The translations under genes and the position numbers were made by a program. Shown one piece after another: positions 37,557 to 44,827 of a stretch of DNA of 64,000 nt. The stretch is from Chryseobacterium sp. C-71 (GTDB lineage Bacteria; Bacteroidota; Bacteroidia; Flavobacteriales; Weeksellaceae). Where the stretch lies: assembly GCF_020911865.1 (NCBI RefSeq), contig NZ_CP087131.1:558001-622000 (forward strand). Reading direction: 5' to 3'. Position 1 is the stretch's first letter; each line of letters opens with the position of its first letter. The notes under the pieces were generated by a model that worked only from the letters and a program-made list of their open reading frames with translations, had not been told where the DNA came from and made no database searches.

Positions 37557-38702
37557 CTAATCTAAAACACTCCAACCTCTTTTCGGATTGGTGTTTGAAG
37601 AAACTTCCTGTTCATTAACAATAATGTTCTCTTTACGCTGACCAATGTAATCGAGTTCGCTTAATTTAGAGAAAATAATTTCCAGACTTCTCAACATCTG
37701 ATGAATGTACAAAAGCGGTTCGCCACAGTTGTGATGATCGTAATTTGTTTCTGCAACCGTTGATAATTGGTTGAGTAAAGTATGAGGTGCAATTTCGCTC
37801 CATTCTAAACTGTAATTAAGCATTTCTTCTAATTCTGCAGGCACCAAAACCTGAGTTGCATTGTACATTCTTAAAGCCAGTTTTGCAAAAGATTCAATTA
37901 AAAAAACCGGTGCCTGGTAAGGAATTACGTTTCTGAACTGGAAATACATATCCCCAAAGGTATTCACCAAAACCGTACACAGCGATTTTACATTTAACGC
38001 TAAGGCTGTGTTTTGATTTTTATGAGAAGCTTTCTGAATGATTTTAAAAGCGTATTGCTGTAGATTTCCAATCGATTTTGCATATCCATTGTAATAGTCA
38101 ATCAATGCAGGATGACTTTGTACCGAAGTACAAGGCGGAATAAAAGTAGAATTCACCTGAGTAATATTTCCTTTAAAATCGACCTTGCCTACAACCAGAT
38201 AATTTCCTCCCGAATAACTGCTGTTCAGTGAAGAAACCGGAAGCAATTCGATATGATAATTGGCATGCGCATTCGGATGTCTTGGCGGAATTTCTTCAGG
38301 ATCAATATCTCCAAACGGAACTTTGTCAAAAGGATTTACCGAAATGAGAATATAATATTCACCATCGATGTTATCTTCCTCCATATTCATCGACTTCGCC
38401 AGCGATTTCACACTCACTCTCCTGTCTCTGAGCTCAATTCTGTAACCCGCCAATGTCACGGCGCTGCAATGTTTAATAACAAGCTGTACATCATTGGTTG
38501 CGGTATTGTGAACATCAAAAATAGTTTTATCTGTAAACTCGTTCGGAATTGGCAACAATCCGTAGTTATATGTAGTAATCGCCAAAGAATTGGCATCTCT
38601 GATGGTATCTATTAAGAAATTATCCTGATCATTAAGGTGTCTCTGGGAAACTTTCATCCCGTCGACCCAGTTGATTGCAAAATGTTTGATTGGCTGTATC
38701 AT
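37557..38702 (-). CDS. tssK: Type VI secretion baseplate protein TssK (T6SSiii)
   Basis: 381 residues. It opens with the family-like INWVDGMKVSQRHLNDQDNFL, which parallels the W-x-x-G-M-x-x-x-x-x-H-F/L opening of TssK. A beta-rich first half (YRIELRDRRVSVKSL, YYILISVNPFDKVPFG) and a helical second half follow, as expected. TssK links the baseplate to the membrane complex. It is 25 bp downstream of the TssN gene on the same strand. The T6SSiii assignment comes from that neighbour. Confidence 0.8.
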   Translation of the reverse strand: MIQPIKHFAINWVDGMKVSQRHLNDQDNFLIDTIRDANSLAITTYNYGLLPIPNEFTDKTIFDVHNTATNDVQLVIKHCSAVTLAGYRIELRDRRVSVKSLAKSMNMEEDNIDGEYYILISVNPFDKVPFGDIDPEEIPPRHPNAHANYHIELLPVSSLNSSYSGGNYLVVGKVDFKGNITQVNSTFIPPCTSVQSHPALIDYYNGYAKSIGNLQQYAFKIIQKASHKNQNTALALNVKSLCTVLVNTFGDMYFQFRNVIPYQAPVFLIESFAKLALRMYNATQVLVPAELEEMLNYSLEWSEIAPHTLLNQLSTVAETNYDHHNCGEPLLYIHQMLRSLEIIFSKLSELDYIGQRKENIIVNEQEVSSNTNPKRGWSVLD

Positions 38703-38727
38703 AGTAATACTTTTTTAAAATTTGTGA

Positions 38728-39627
38728 TTATGCTTTTCTTTTTCCTTCTTCCTCATGCTGTATCACCCTTTTACAAATGACCACTTCATTTTCAGAAATA
38801 TTGTTAGTGTTGATATCCTGATCAAAATCGATGTATTTTCTGAAGCTGAAAAAAGATTTTTTAGTGTAAAATATCCAGTAATATGATTCTCTTGCTTCGT
38901 CAGACAGATGAATAATCGATTTGGGATTCTTGTGGTTGTAATCGTCTACCACACGGAAAAACCAATCTCCGAAAGTAACTCCTGTCGGTAAAGTTTTAGC
39001 TTTTATTCTAAATCGGTTGGCATCTTCAAGATTCTTGCTCAATTCAACATTTAAAACCATTAATCGGTCAAAATCTGCTCCTTCAAAATCTGGTAGTTTC
39101 TGATCGGGAGAATATTTCCAGGTTTTATAAATATCAACCGGAATACTGATAAACTGAATGTAACAATAATGAAATACCATTGGTACAAAAAAGATTAAAG
39201 CACTGGTCGCTGACATAACCGGATATCCCTGATCTTTACTTATCCAAGTGAAAATAAGAACAAACAAATATGCTCCCAAAAGAACGCATGTGATCGAAAG
39301 TACAGATTCAAATAAAACGCTTAAACCAAAAGACTGAATATGTTTTCTAAAGAATCGATGCATTAAATTAACATGAAAAATTCCTAATAACAAATAGACA
39401 GCTTGTGAAATCAAGTACCAATAAGGATTGAAGAGATTTCCGGAAAAACCGAAAAACCCGGGAATTGCCAAGCACAAACTGCACAGCAATACATAGATGA
39501 TGATGACCTTGATTTTAATGGCAGGCTGATTTCGTCTGATAGCACCCATGATGCCCACCATAATTACCGCCAATAACGGCACTAATATAAATCTTAAAAA
39601 TACACCTTTGACTGATGAAAATTCCAT
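38728..39627 (-). CDS. tssN: Type VI secretion protein TssN (Bacteroidota T6SSiii)
   Basis: 299 residues. Five hydrophobic segments fill the first about 155 residues, then a soluble part with LPDFEGADFDRLMVLNVELSKN and LPTGVTFGDWFFRVVDDYNHK. This matches my knowledge of TssN, a membrane protein found only in the Bacteroidota T6SSiii type. Its role is thought to be in the membrane complex. It lies between tssG (53 bp) and tssK (25 bp). Confidence 0.8.
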   Translation of the reverse strand: MEFSSVKGVFLRFILVPLLAVIMVGIMGAIRRNQPAIKIKVIIIYVLLCSLCLAIPGFFGFSGNLFNPYWYLISQAVYLLLGIFHVNLMHRFFRKHIQSFGLSVLFESVLSITCVLLGAYLFVLIFTWISKDQGYPVMSATSALIFFVPMVFHYCYIQFISIPVDIYKTWKYSPDQKLPDFEGADFDRLMVLNVELSKNLEDANRFRIKAKTLPTGVTFGDWFFRVVDDYNHKNPKSIIHLSDEARESYYWIFYTKKSFFSFRKYIDFDQDINTNNISENEVVICKRVIQHEEEGKRKA

Positions 39628-39680
39628 TTAATTCTATTAATAATGATTGTGATTGATGATTGTAAATATAATAAAATATT

Positions 39681-40622
39681 TTACAGAAAAGTAGAGAAAC
39701 CTAGCCTGTTAGAATTTCTTTCATCGTCTTCTAACATAAACGAATATTCTTTCTTTTCGGTGACAAAATTTTCTTCAATATCTACGTTTACTGGTAAGCA
39801 ATAATCGTACAGAGCCTGAAGAACTTTTCTGAAAGGATTTCCCGGAATATACTTTTTCATCTCATCATACGGAATCGGGCCTACATTCACTACCCAATTC
39901 CTCTCTCCATCCATGTGTTTTCCACTTGGGATGTATGTTACGCCCAATCTCGAATTCCCCAACAAAATAGAATCATCTTCCTCCTCAATTCTGTCGATAA
40001 CATTTGGTGTAAAAGTAATTTCTACAGGAACCTGCAAAAATGAAGTCATACAACGTTCGAACCATTTTTTATCGCCTCTTATCTGATGGAAAAAAGGTAA
40101 AATATGAATGAAAATATAAGCATTCTTTTTATCAAGCATCTTTACAACCGGCCAAAGCTCAGAAAAAACAGTTAAAAGTGAATCGGTATCGCTTGCCAGA
40201 TCAAAATCATGTTCTTTCAGCAAAGCACCGATTTCAGTGAAGAAAATTTCAAGTTCGAAAGGCATGAAAAATTTTCGTGCATCTTCTTCTACTTTTTTTT
40301 GCTTTCGGATCTCGTTTACTACATTTTCTACATTTTTTCTTGAAGTATTGAGTGAGGGCGGGTGAAAAAGTCCTTCAGGTAAATAGTCATAAATACCTTC
40401 TCTATAAGTTTTTATGCTTAGAACTTCTTCATCGAAACCAAGATATTGACTAGAAATACTTTTGATATCCTTTAAATAAGCTCGGTCGTTACTTCCGATT
40501 CTGTCGATAAAAATATTGCTTACTGCCCGATGGTATTTCAGTAGATTGACGGCAACTGCTTCAGCTTTAAAATCTGTTTGCAGTTTGTTATAATGCATAT
40601 CTACAATGCTATTGTCGTACAT
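39681..40622 (-). CDS. tssG: Type VI secretion baseplate protein TssG (T6SSiii)
   Basis: 313 residues. The C-terminal half carries LGNSRLGVTYIPSG, WVVNVGPIPYDEMKKYIPGNPFRK, and the ending NRLGFSTFL, which parallels the L-G-x-x-T-W/F-L ending of TssG proteins. It should be a wedge component of the baseplate with TssE, TssF and TssK. First gene of the three-gene block; the S1/P1 nuclease gene is divergent upstream. Confidence 0.72.
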   Translation of the reverse strand: MYDNSIVDMHYNKLQTDFKAEAVAVNLLKYHRAVSNIFIDRIGSNDRAYLKDIKSISSQYLGFDEEVLSIKTYREGIYDYLPEGLFHPPSLNTSRKNVENVVNEIRKQKKVEEDARKFFMPFELEIFFTEIGALLKEHDFDLASDTDSLLTVFSELWPVVKMLDKKNAYIFIHILPFFHQIRGDKKWFERCMTSFLQVPVEITFTPNVIDRIEEEDDSILLGNSRLGVTYIPSGKHMDGERNWVVNVGPIPYDEMKKYIPGNPFRKVLQALYDYCLPVNVDIEENFVTEKKEYSFMLEDDERNSNRLGFSTFL

Positions 40623-40860
40623 ACTTTGTGATTCGTGATTCTGGTTGTTAGTGTAAAGATAATATATCTCTAAAATTTGAAAAAGTAATTTTCACAGATT
40701 TTAAAAATATTTATTAATCCAATTTAGTGATAAATTTATAATTTAATGAGTAAAACAGCAGATTTTTTAAATTAAAATAAGACAGATTAAATTTATTTAA
40801 CAATCAATAAATATCACAAGAAAATATTCCGAATTTCATCTGATTTTGAAAAGTCTATCC

Positions 40861-40868
40861 TATCTTTG
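40861..40868 (+). promoter_or_regulatory. -7 element for the S1/P1 nuclease gene
   Basis: TATCTTTG, followed by CC, 25 bp before the ATG at 40894. It lies downstream of an in-frame TTG at 40846, which shows the longer reading is not translated. Confidence 0.55.
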
Positions 40869-40893
40869 CCATCTAAAATTATTATTAAAAAAA

Positions 40894-41685
40894 ATGAAAA
40901 GTATTTATTCTAAAATGCTGCTTTTATTAATGATCTCCAGTTCAGTATATTCTTTTGCTTGGGGGTTGACGGGTCACCGTGTCATCGCAGAAATTGCAGA
41001 AAACCACTTATCTGGTAAGGCAAAAAGGGAGATAAGAAAAATGATGGGGCAAGAACGTTTGGCGTATTGGGCAAACTGGCCAGATTTTATCAAGTCTGAC
41101 ACTACAGGAGTTTGGAAGCAGACTTCAGTTTGGCATTATGTAAACATTGATCCACAGACAGATTTCACATCATTTGAAAAAAATCTGAAAGCCCAGGCAG
41201 GACCAAGTCTTTATTCACAAATCAAAGTATTGTCTAGCCAGATCAAAGACGAAAAAACTTCTGAAAAAGACAGAAAAATAGCTCTGATTTTCCTGATTCA
41301 CATGATGGGAGATCTTTCTCAGCCAATGCACACCGGACGATCTGAAGATTTAGGCGGAAATAAAATCAACGTCACTTATTTTGGTGAAAAAACAAATTTA
41401 CACTCAGTTTGGGACGGTAAATTGGTCGATTCTCAAAAATACAGCTACACAGAATACGCTAAACTTTTAGACATCAAAACGAAAGATGAAGTAAAGCAAA
41501 TTCAATCCGGAACGTTAGAAAACTGGTTGTACGATTCTCATCAGATTGCCAATAAAATCTATGCGCAAACTCCGAACGACTCAAAATTAGCTTACGATTA
41601 CCAATATAAATTTAATGATACGATGGAAAGACAGCTTCTTTACGGAGGTTTGAGGTTGGCTAAAGTATTGAATGATCTTTTTTAA
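40894..41685 (+). CDS. S1/P1-type nuclease
   Basis: 263 residues from the ATG at 40894, which gives a clean signal peptide (SVYSFAWG at the end). Family zinc ligands appear in order: mature N-terminal WGLTGHRVIAEIAE, ANWPDFIKSD, WHYVNID, HMMGDLSQPMHTG, LGGNKINVTYF and LHSVWDGKLV. S1/P1 nucleases cut single-stranded nucleic acids and remove 3' phosphates in the periplasm, here probably for nutrient supply. The gene is a single unit with its own promoter box and terminator. Confidence 0.92.
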   Translation: MKSIYSKMLLLLMISSSVYSFAWGLTGHRVIAEIAENHLSGKAKREIRKMMGQERLAYWANWPDFIKSDTTGVWKQTSVWHYVNIDPQTDFTSFEKNLKAQAGPSLYSQIKVLSSQIKDEKTSEKDRKIALIFLIHMMGDLSQPMHTGRSEDLGGNKINVTYFGEKTNLHSVWDGKLVDSQKYSYTEYAKLLDIKTKDEVKQIQSGTLENWLYDSHQIANKIYAQTPNDSKLAYDYQYKFNDTMERQLLYGGLRLAKVLNDLF

Positions 41686-41714
41686 GAGTCAATTTTTAAA
41701 ATTCAAAATATATA

Positions 41715-41742
41715 AAGTGAAGCTTCGGTTTCACTTTTTTTT
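41715..41742 (+). terminator. Terminator of the S1/P1 nuclease gene
   Basis: AAGTGAAGC, TTCG loop, GTTTCACTT, then TTTTTT. The TTCG tetraloop is typical of strong terminators. Confidence 0.8.
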
Positions 41743-41744
41743 GC

Positions 41745-41876
41745 TCCGTCAGTTCTAGTGTTTTTCGTAGCAAAGCGAAGAAAAATGTATCGAGAACCCG
41801 TGAACTTCAAACAAAACAGGTCATTAATCAAAAACTTCTCGATACGCTTTCGTTGAAAGCTACTCGAAGTGACGGA
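41745..41876. repeat. Nested palindromic intergenic element
   Basis: Outer TCCGTCA (41745-41751) / TGACGGA (41870-41876) enclose inner GTATCGAGAA (41787-41796) / TTCTCGATAC (41836-41845), both perfect. Between them, GTAGCAAAGCGAAG-like and CTTTCGTTGAAAGCTAC-like parts pair loosely. The whole 132 bp could fold into one long hairpin. Confidence 0.65.
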
Positions 41877-42029
41877 TCATCTATCTTCATTTTTTGAAAC
41901 AAGAGCGATAATTTACAACTAAAAATCCAGCATTATTTTAATTAAATAAAAAATAATTGAAACATGTGTAACCTTTTGATCGTTTCAAACGTATAATATA
42001 CAGTAACTCTATTTTGAGAATAACGATAA

Positions 42030-42896
42030 ATGAGACAATTAAAAATAACCAAGCAGGTTACCAACAGGGAAACCGCTTCACTAGACAAGTATTTGCAGGA
42101 AATTGGTAAAGTAGAATTGATTACCGCAGACGAAGAAGTTGATTTGGCACAAAAAATCCGCGCTGGCGACAGAGTCGCGTTGGAAAAATTGATCAAAGCC
42201 AACCTTCGTTTCGTAGTTTCAGTATCTAAGCAGTACCAAAACCAAGGTCTTTCTCTTCCCGATTTGATCAACGAAGGGAATTTAGGATTGATGAAAGCTG
42301 CAAAAAGATATGATGAAACAAGAGGTTTTAAATTTATCTCTTACGCCGTATGGTGGATTCGTCAGTCGATTTTACAGGCTTTGGCTGAGCAGTCGAGAAT
42401 TGTAAGATTACCGCTGAACAAAATTGGTTCGATCAACAAAATCAATAAAGCATACGCTCACCTCGAACAGGAAAACGAAAGACCACCTTCTCCGGAAGAA
42501 TTGGCTGAAGTTCTTGATATGAGTGAAGAAGACATCAAAGAATCAATGAAAAACTCCGGAAGACACCTGTCGATGGATGCACCGTTGGTAGAAGGTGAAG
42601 ATTCTAACTTGTATGACGTATTGCGTTCTGGAGAATCTCCAAGTCCGGACAAAGACTTGATGCTTGAATCTCTTCAGATTGAAATTGAAAGAGCGTTGAA
42701 CACACTGACTCCAAGAGAGGCAGATTTGGTAAGATTATATTTCGGACTGAACGGTAAGCATCCAATGACTTTGGAAGAAATCGGTGAAACTTTTGATCTT
42801 ACAAGAGAAAGAGTTCGTCAGATCAAAGAAAAAGCAATCAAAAGACTAAAACACAATACCAGAAGTAAGATTTTGAAGTCTTATTTAGGTAAATAA
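42030..42896 (+). CDS. rpoD: Primary RNA polymerase sigma factor (RpoD/SigA)
   Basis: 288 residues, short as in Bacteroidota. Region 1.2 [14 protein letters not shown], regions 2.1-2.4 [56 protein letters not shown], region 3, and region 4.2 [13 protein letters not shown] through [19 protein letters not shown]. It directs most transcription from the TTG/TAnnTTTG promoters seen in this window. It is a single gene flanked by a large intergenic region and a terminator. Confidence 0.95.
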   Translation: MRQLKITKQVTNRETASLDKYLQEIGKVELITADEEVDLAQKIRAGDRVALEKLIKANLRFVVSVSKQYQNQGLSLPDLINEGNLGLMKAAKRYDETRGFKFISYAVWWIRQSILQALAEQSRIVRLPLNKIGSINKINKAYAHLEQENERPPSPEELAEVLDMSEEDIKESMKNSGRHLSMDAPLVEGEDSNLYDVLRSGESPSPDKDLMLESLQIEIERALNTLTPREADLVRLYFGLNGKHPMTLEEIGETFDLTRERVRQIKEKAIKRLKHNTRSKILKSYLGK

Positions 42897-42918
42897 TTTT
42901 TAGTTTAAATAATTTATT

Positions 42919-42957
42919 AAGCGGAGTTTGAATTTTTCAAGCTTCGTTTTTTTATAT
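42919..42957 (+). terminator. Terminator of rpoD, overlapping the next promoter
   Basis: AGCGGAGTTTGAA pairs fully, with G-T pairs, to TTCAAGCTTCGTT across a TTT loop, followed by T's. The promoter of the next gene overlaps it. Confidence 0.7.
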
Positions 42958-42960
42958 TTG
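42927..42960 (+). promoter_or_regulatory. Promoter of the unrecognised gene
   Basis: TTTG (42927-42930), 22 nt, TATATTTG (42953-42960). The ATG at 42964 is 3 bp after the box, so the transcript may be leaderless. Confidence 0.5.
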
Positions 42961-42963
42961 AAT

Positions 42964-43596
42964 ATGGAAGAAAATAAGTTAAACCAAATAATTAAAAGCG
43001 AAGAATTTGCTTTAGCCTCTGATATTGCAGAAATATCATTAGATAGTTTTACAGATGACGGCATTATAAAAGATGTACCGATAATTGGAACAATTATTAA
43101 ATTACTGAATATTGGGAATACAATTAGTGATAGAATTTTTACAGACAAATTAATTCATTTTTTAAAAGAAATAGATAACTTAGATCAAGAATTTATTTTA
43201 AAAGAAATCCGATATATTGATGATTCAGGAAACCATACTCGGAAAGTTGGTGAAAAAATATTAGAAATAATAAACAGGATTGATTCTGATGGGAAGCCTC
43301 AAATTATTGGTCGTCTATTTAGAAATTTCATTAATAAACAATTTAGCTATTTCGATTTTTTAAAATTGGCTGATATAGTTGAGAAATCATTCTATTATGA
43401 TCTTATATTATTGAAGGAATCTAAAGACGGAAAATTTTATATCCCACTAGAAGAAGAACTATTTAATTTTGGTTTATTAAAAGAAAATGGTATTGGTATT
43501 TTTAACGCAACAGATGAAGAGAGAGAGGAATTTAAAAAGATTACATATTTGTTATCGACAAGAGGCAGTCTATTATTAGAATACGGACTAAAATAA
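42964..43596 (+). CDS. Protein of unknown function, 210 residues
   Basis: Read from the ATG at 42964, because the in-frame ATG at 42928 falls inside the promoter. It is mainly charged and helical, with one hydrophobic stretch (DVPIIGTIIKLLNIGNTISD, about residues 30-50) and many Ile, Asp, Glu and Lys. No catalytic motif is visible. Its stop is directly followed by the ATG of the FAD monooxygenase. It lies between the primary sigma factor and a monooxygenase, and is visibly more AT-rich than these. I do not recognise the family; similar short-hydrophobic proteins occur in mobile or defence-related genes, but that is only a guess. Confidence 0.65.
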   Translation: MEENKLNQIIKSEEFALASDIAEISLDSFTDDGIIKDVPIIGTIIKLLNIGNTISDRIFTDKLIHFLKEIDNLDQEFILKEIRYIDDSGNHTRKVGEKILEIINRIDSDGKPQIIGRLFRNFINKQFSYFDFLKLADIVEKSFYYDLILLKESKDGKFYIPLEEELFNFGLLKENGIGIFNATDEEREEFKKITYLLSTRGSLLLEYGLK

Positions 43597-44712
43597 ATGA
43601 ATCCCATCTCAATCATCGGAGCCGGAATTGGCGGTTTGACTTTAGGAAATATTCTGAAGCAACAAAATTTAGACTTTACCATTTACGAATCTGCACCGGA
43701 AATAAAACCTGTCGGAGCCGGAATTATGATGGCCGTTAATGCAATGCAGATTTTTGAGAAATTAGGTTTAAAAGAAAAAATTGAAAATGCCGGAAACAAA
43801 ATTCATGGAATTTCTATCACTGATGAAAAACTTAAAACCATTTCTACAACGAATGTTCTGGCTTTGGAAAAGAAATTTAATTCTTGTAATGTTGCCATTC
43901 ATAGAGCAGATTTACAGAATATTTTAGCGGAAAATTTAAATTTTGAAATTAAACTTAATCATAGTTTAAAAACGATTGAGAAGAAAGAAAATTATCAATT
44001 ACACTTTGAAAACGGAAGTGAAGTCGAAAGCAAAATAGTCTTCGGAGCAGATGGAATTCATTCGAAAGTCAGAAATCAGATCTTAAAGACGCGAAAAATC
44101 AGAAATGCTCAGCAAAAATGCTGGCGCGGGTTGACAGATTTTAATCTTCCTGAAAAATATCTTCATCATGCTTTAGAAATTTGGGGGAAGGGAAAACGCT
44201 TTGGTTTTGTGAAGCTTTCTGAAAATAAGGTGTATTGGTATGCTTTAATCAACGAAAATAATTATAGAGAAAATATAGATTTAATTGAGACTTTCAGAGA
44301 TTTTGATTCGTTAGTTCTACAAATTTTGGAAGCTACAAAACCGGAAAATATTATTTTAAATGATATTATTGACCTCGCTCCTATTCCAAAATGGTTTGCA
44401 GAAAACCTGTGTTTAATTGGTGATGCAGCTCATGCAACCACGCCGAATATGGGTCAAGGTGCCTGTCAGTCCATTGAAGATGCTTACGTGATTGGGAAAC
44501 TATTGGAGAAAGACAAAAATTTCAACTCGGTTTTTGAAGAATTTCAAAAGATCAGAAGAAAAAAAGTGGATCATATCGTCAATACCAGCTGGAAAATCGG
44601 ACAGATTTCTCAGTGGGAAAAAGGAAATACTTTACGAAACTTCGTGATGAGATTAATTCCTGAAAGTACTCATCAAAAAATGATTGAAAAAATTTTACAG
44701 TTGGAAATGTGA
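43597..44712 (+). CDS. FAD-dependent monooxygenase (UbiH/PHBH-like)
   Basis: 371 residues. FAD-binding GxGxxG in ISIIGAGIGGLTLGN, the middle DG motif FGADGIHSKVRNQ, and the second FAD motif LIGDAAHATTPNMGQGACQSIED. Group A aromatic monooxygenases with this layout hydroxylate small aromatic compounds; substrate unknown. It starts directly after the stop of the unknown gene (TAA then ATG), so the two are translated from the same message. Confidence 0.87.
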   Translation: MNPISIIGAGIGGLTLGNILKQQNLDFTIYESAPEIKPVGAGIMMAVNAMQIFEKLGLKEKIENAGNKIHGISITDEKLKTISTTNVLALEKKFNSCNVAIHRADLQNILAENLNFEIKLNHSLKTIEKKENYQLHFENGSEVESKIVFGADGIHSKVRNQILKTRKIRNAQQKCWRGLTDFNLPEKYLHHALEIWGKGKRFGFVKLSENKVYWYALINENNYRENIDLIETFRDFDSLVLQILEATKPENIILNDIIDLAPIPKWFAENLCLIGDAAHATTPNMGQGACQSIEDAYVIGKLLEKDKNFNSVFEEFQKIRRKKVDHIVNTSWKIGQISQWEKGNTLRNFVMRLIPESTHQKMIEKILQLEM

Positions 44713-44793
44713 TTCTTCAATTCTTTGATTGCTGATATTATTTTGTAAATTATTCGAAAGATCTTTGGTGAAAATTTCTAAATAGATAAATAA

Positions 44794-44823
44794 AAAGGCT
44801 GCTTCAAATTAAAGCAGCCTTTT
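44794..44823. terminator. Bidirectional terminator
   Basis: AAAGGCTGCTT / AAGCAGCCTTT, 11-bp stem with a 7-nt loop, between convergent genes with T runs on both strands. Confidence 0.85.
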
Positions 44824-44827
44824 GTAT

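Larger units (their letters stand above)
41686..42029. other. 344-bp intergenic region
   Basis: No gene seen. It holds the nuclease terminator (41715-41742), the nested palindromic element (41745-41876), and the upstream region of the sigma factor gene with a 7-bp inverted repeat TTGAAAC (41957-41963) / GTTTCAA (41982-41988) that could be a regulatory site. Confidence 0.55.

Noticed and set aside
42030..42896. Stress sigma factor instead of the primary one
   Set aside because: Regions 1.2, 2, 3 and 4 are all present and the 288-residue length is that of Bacteroidota RpoD.
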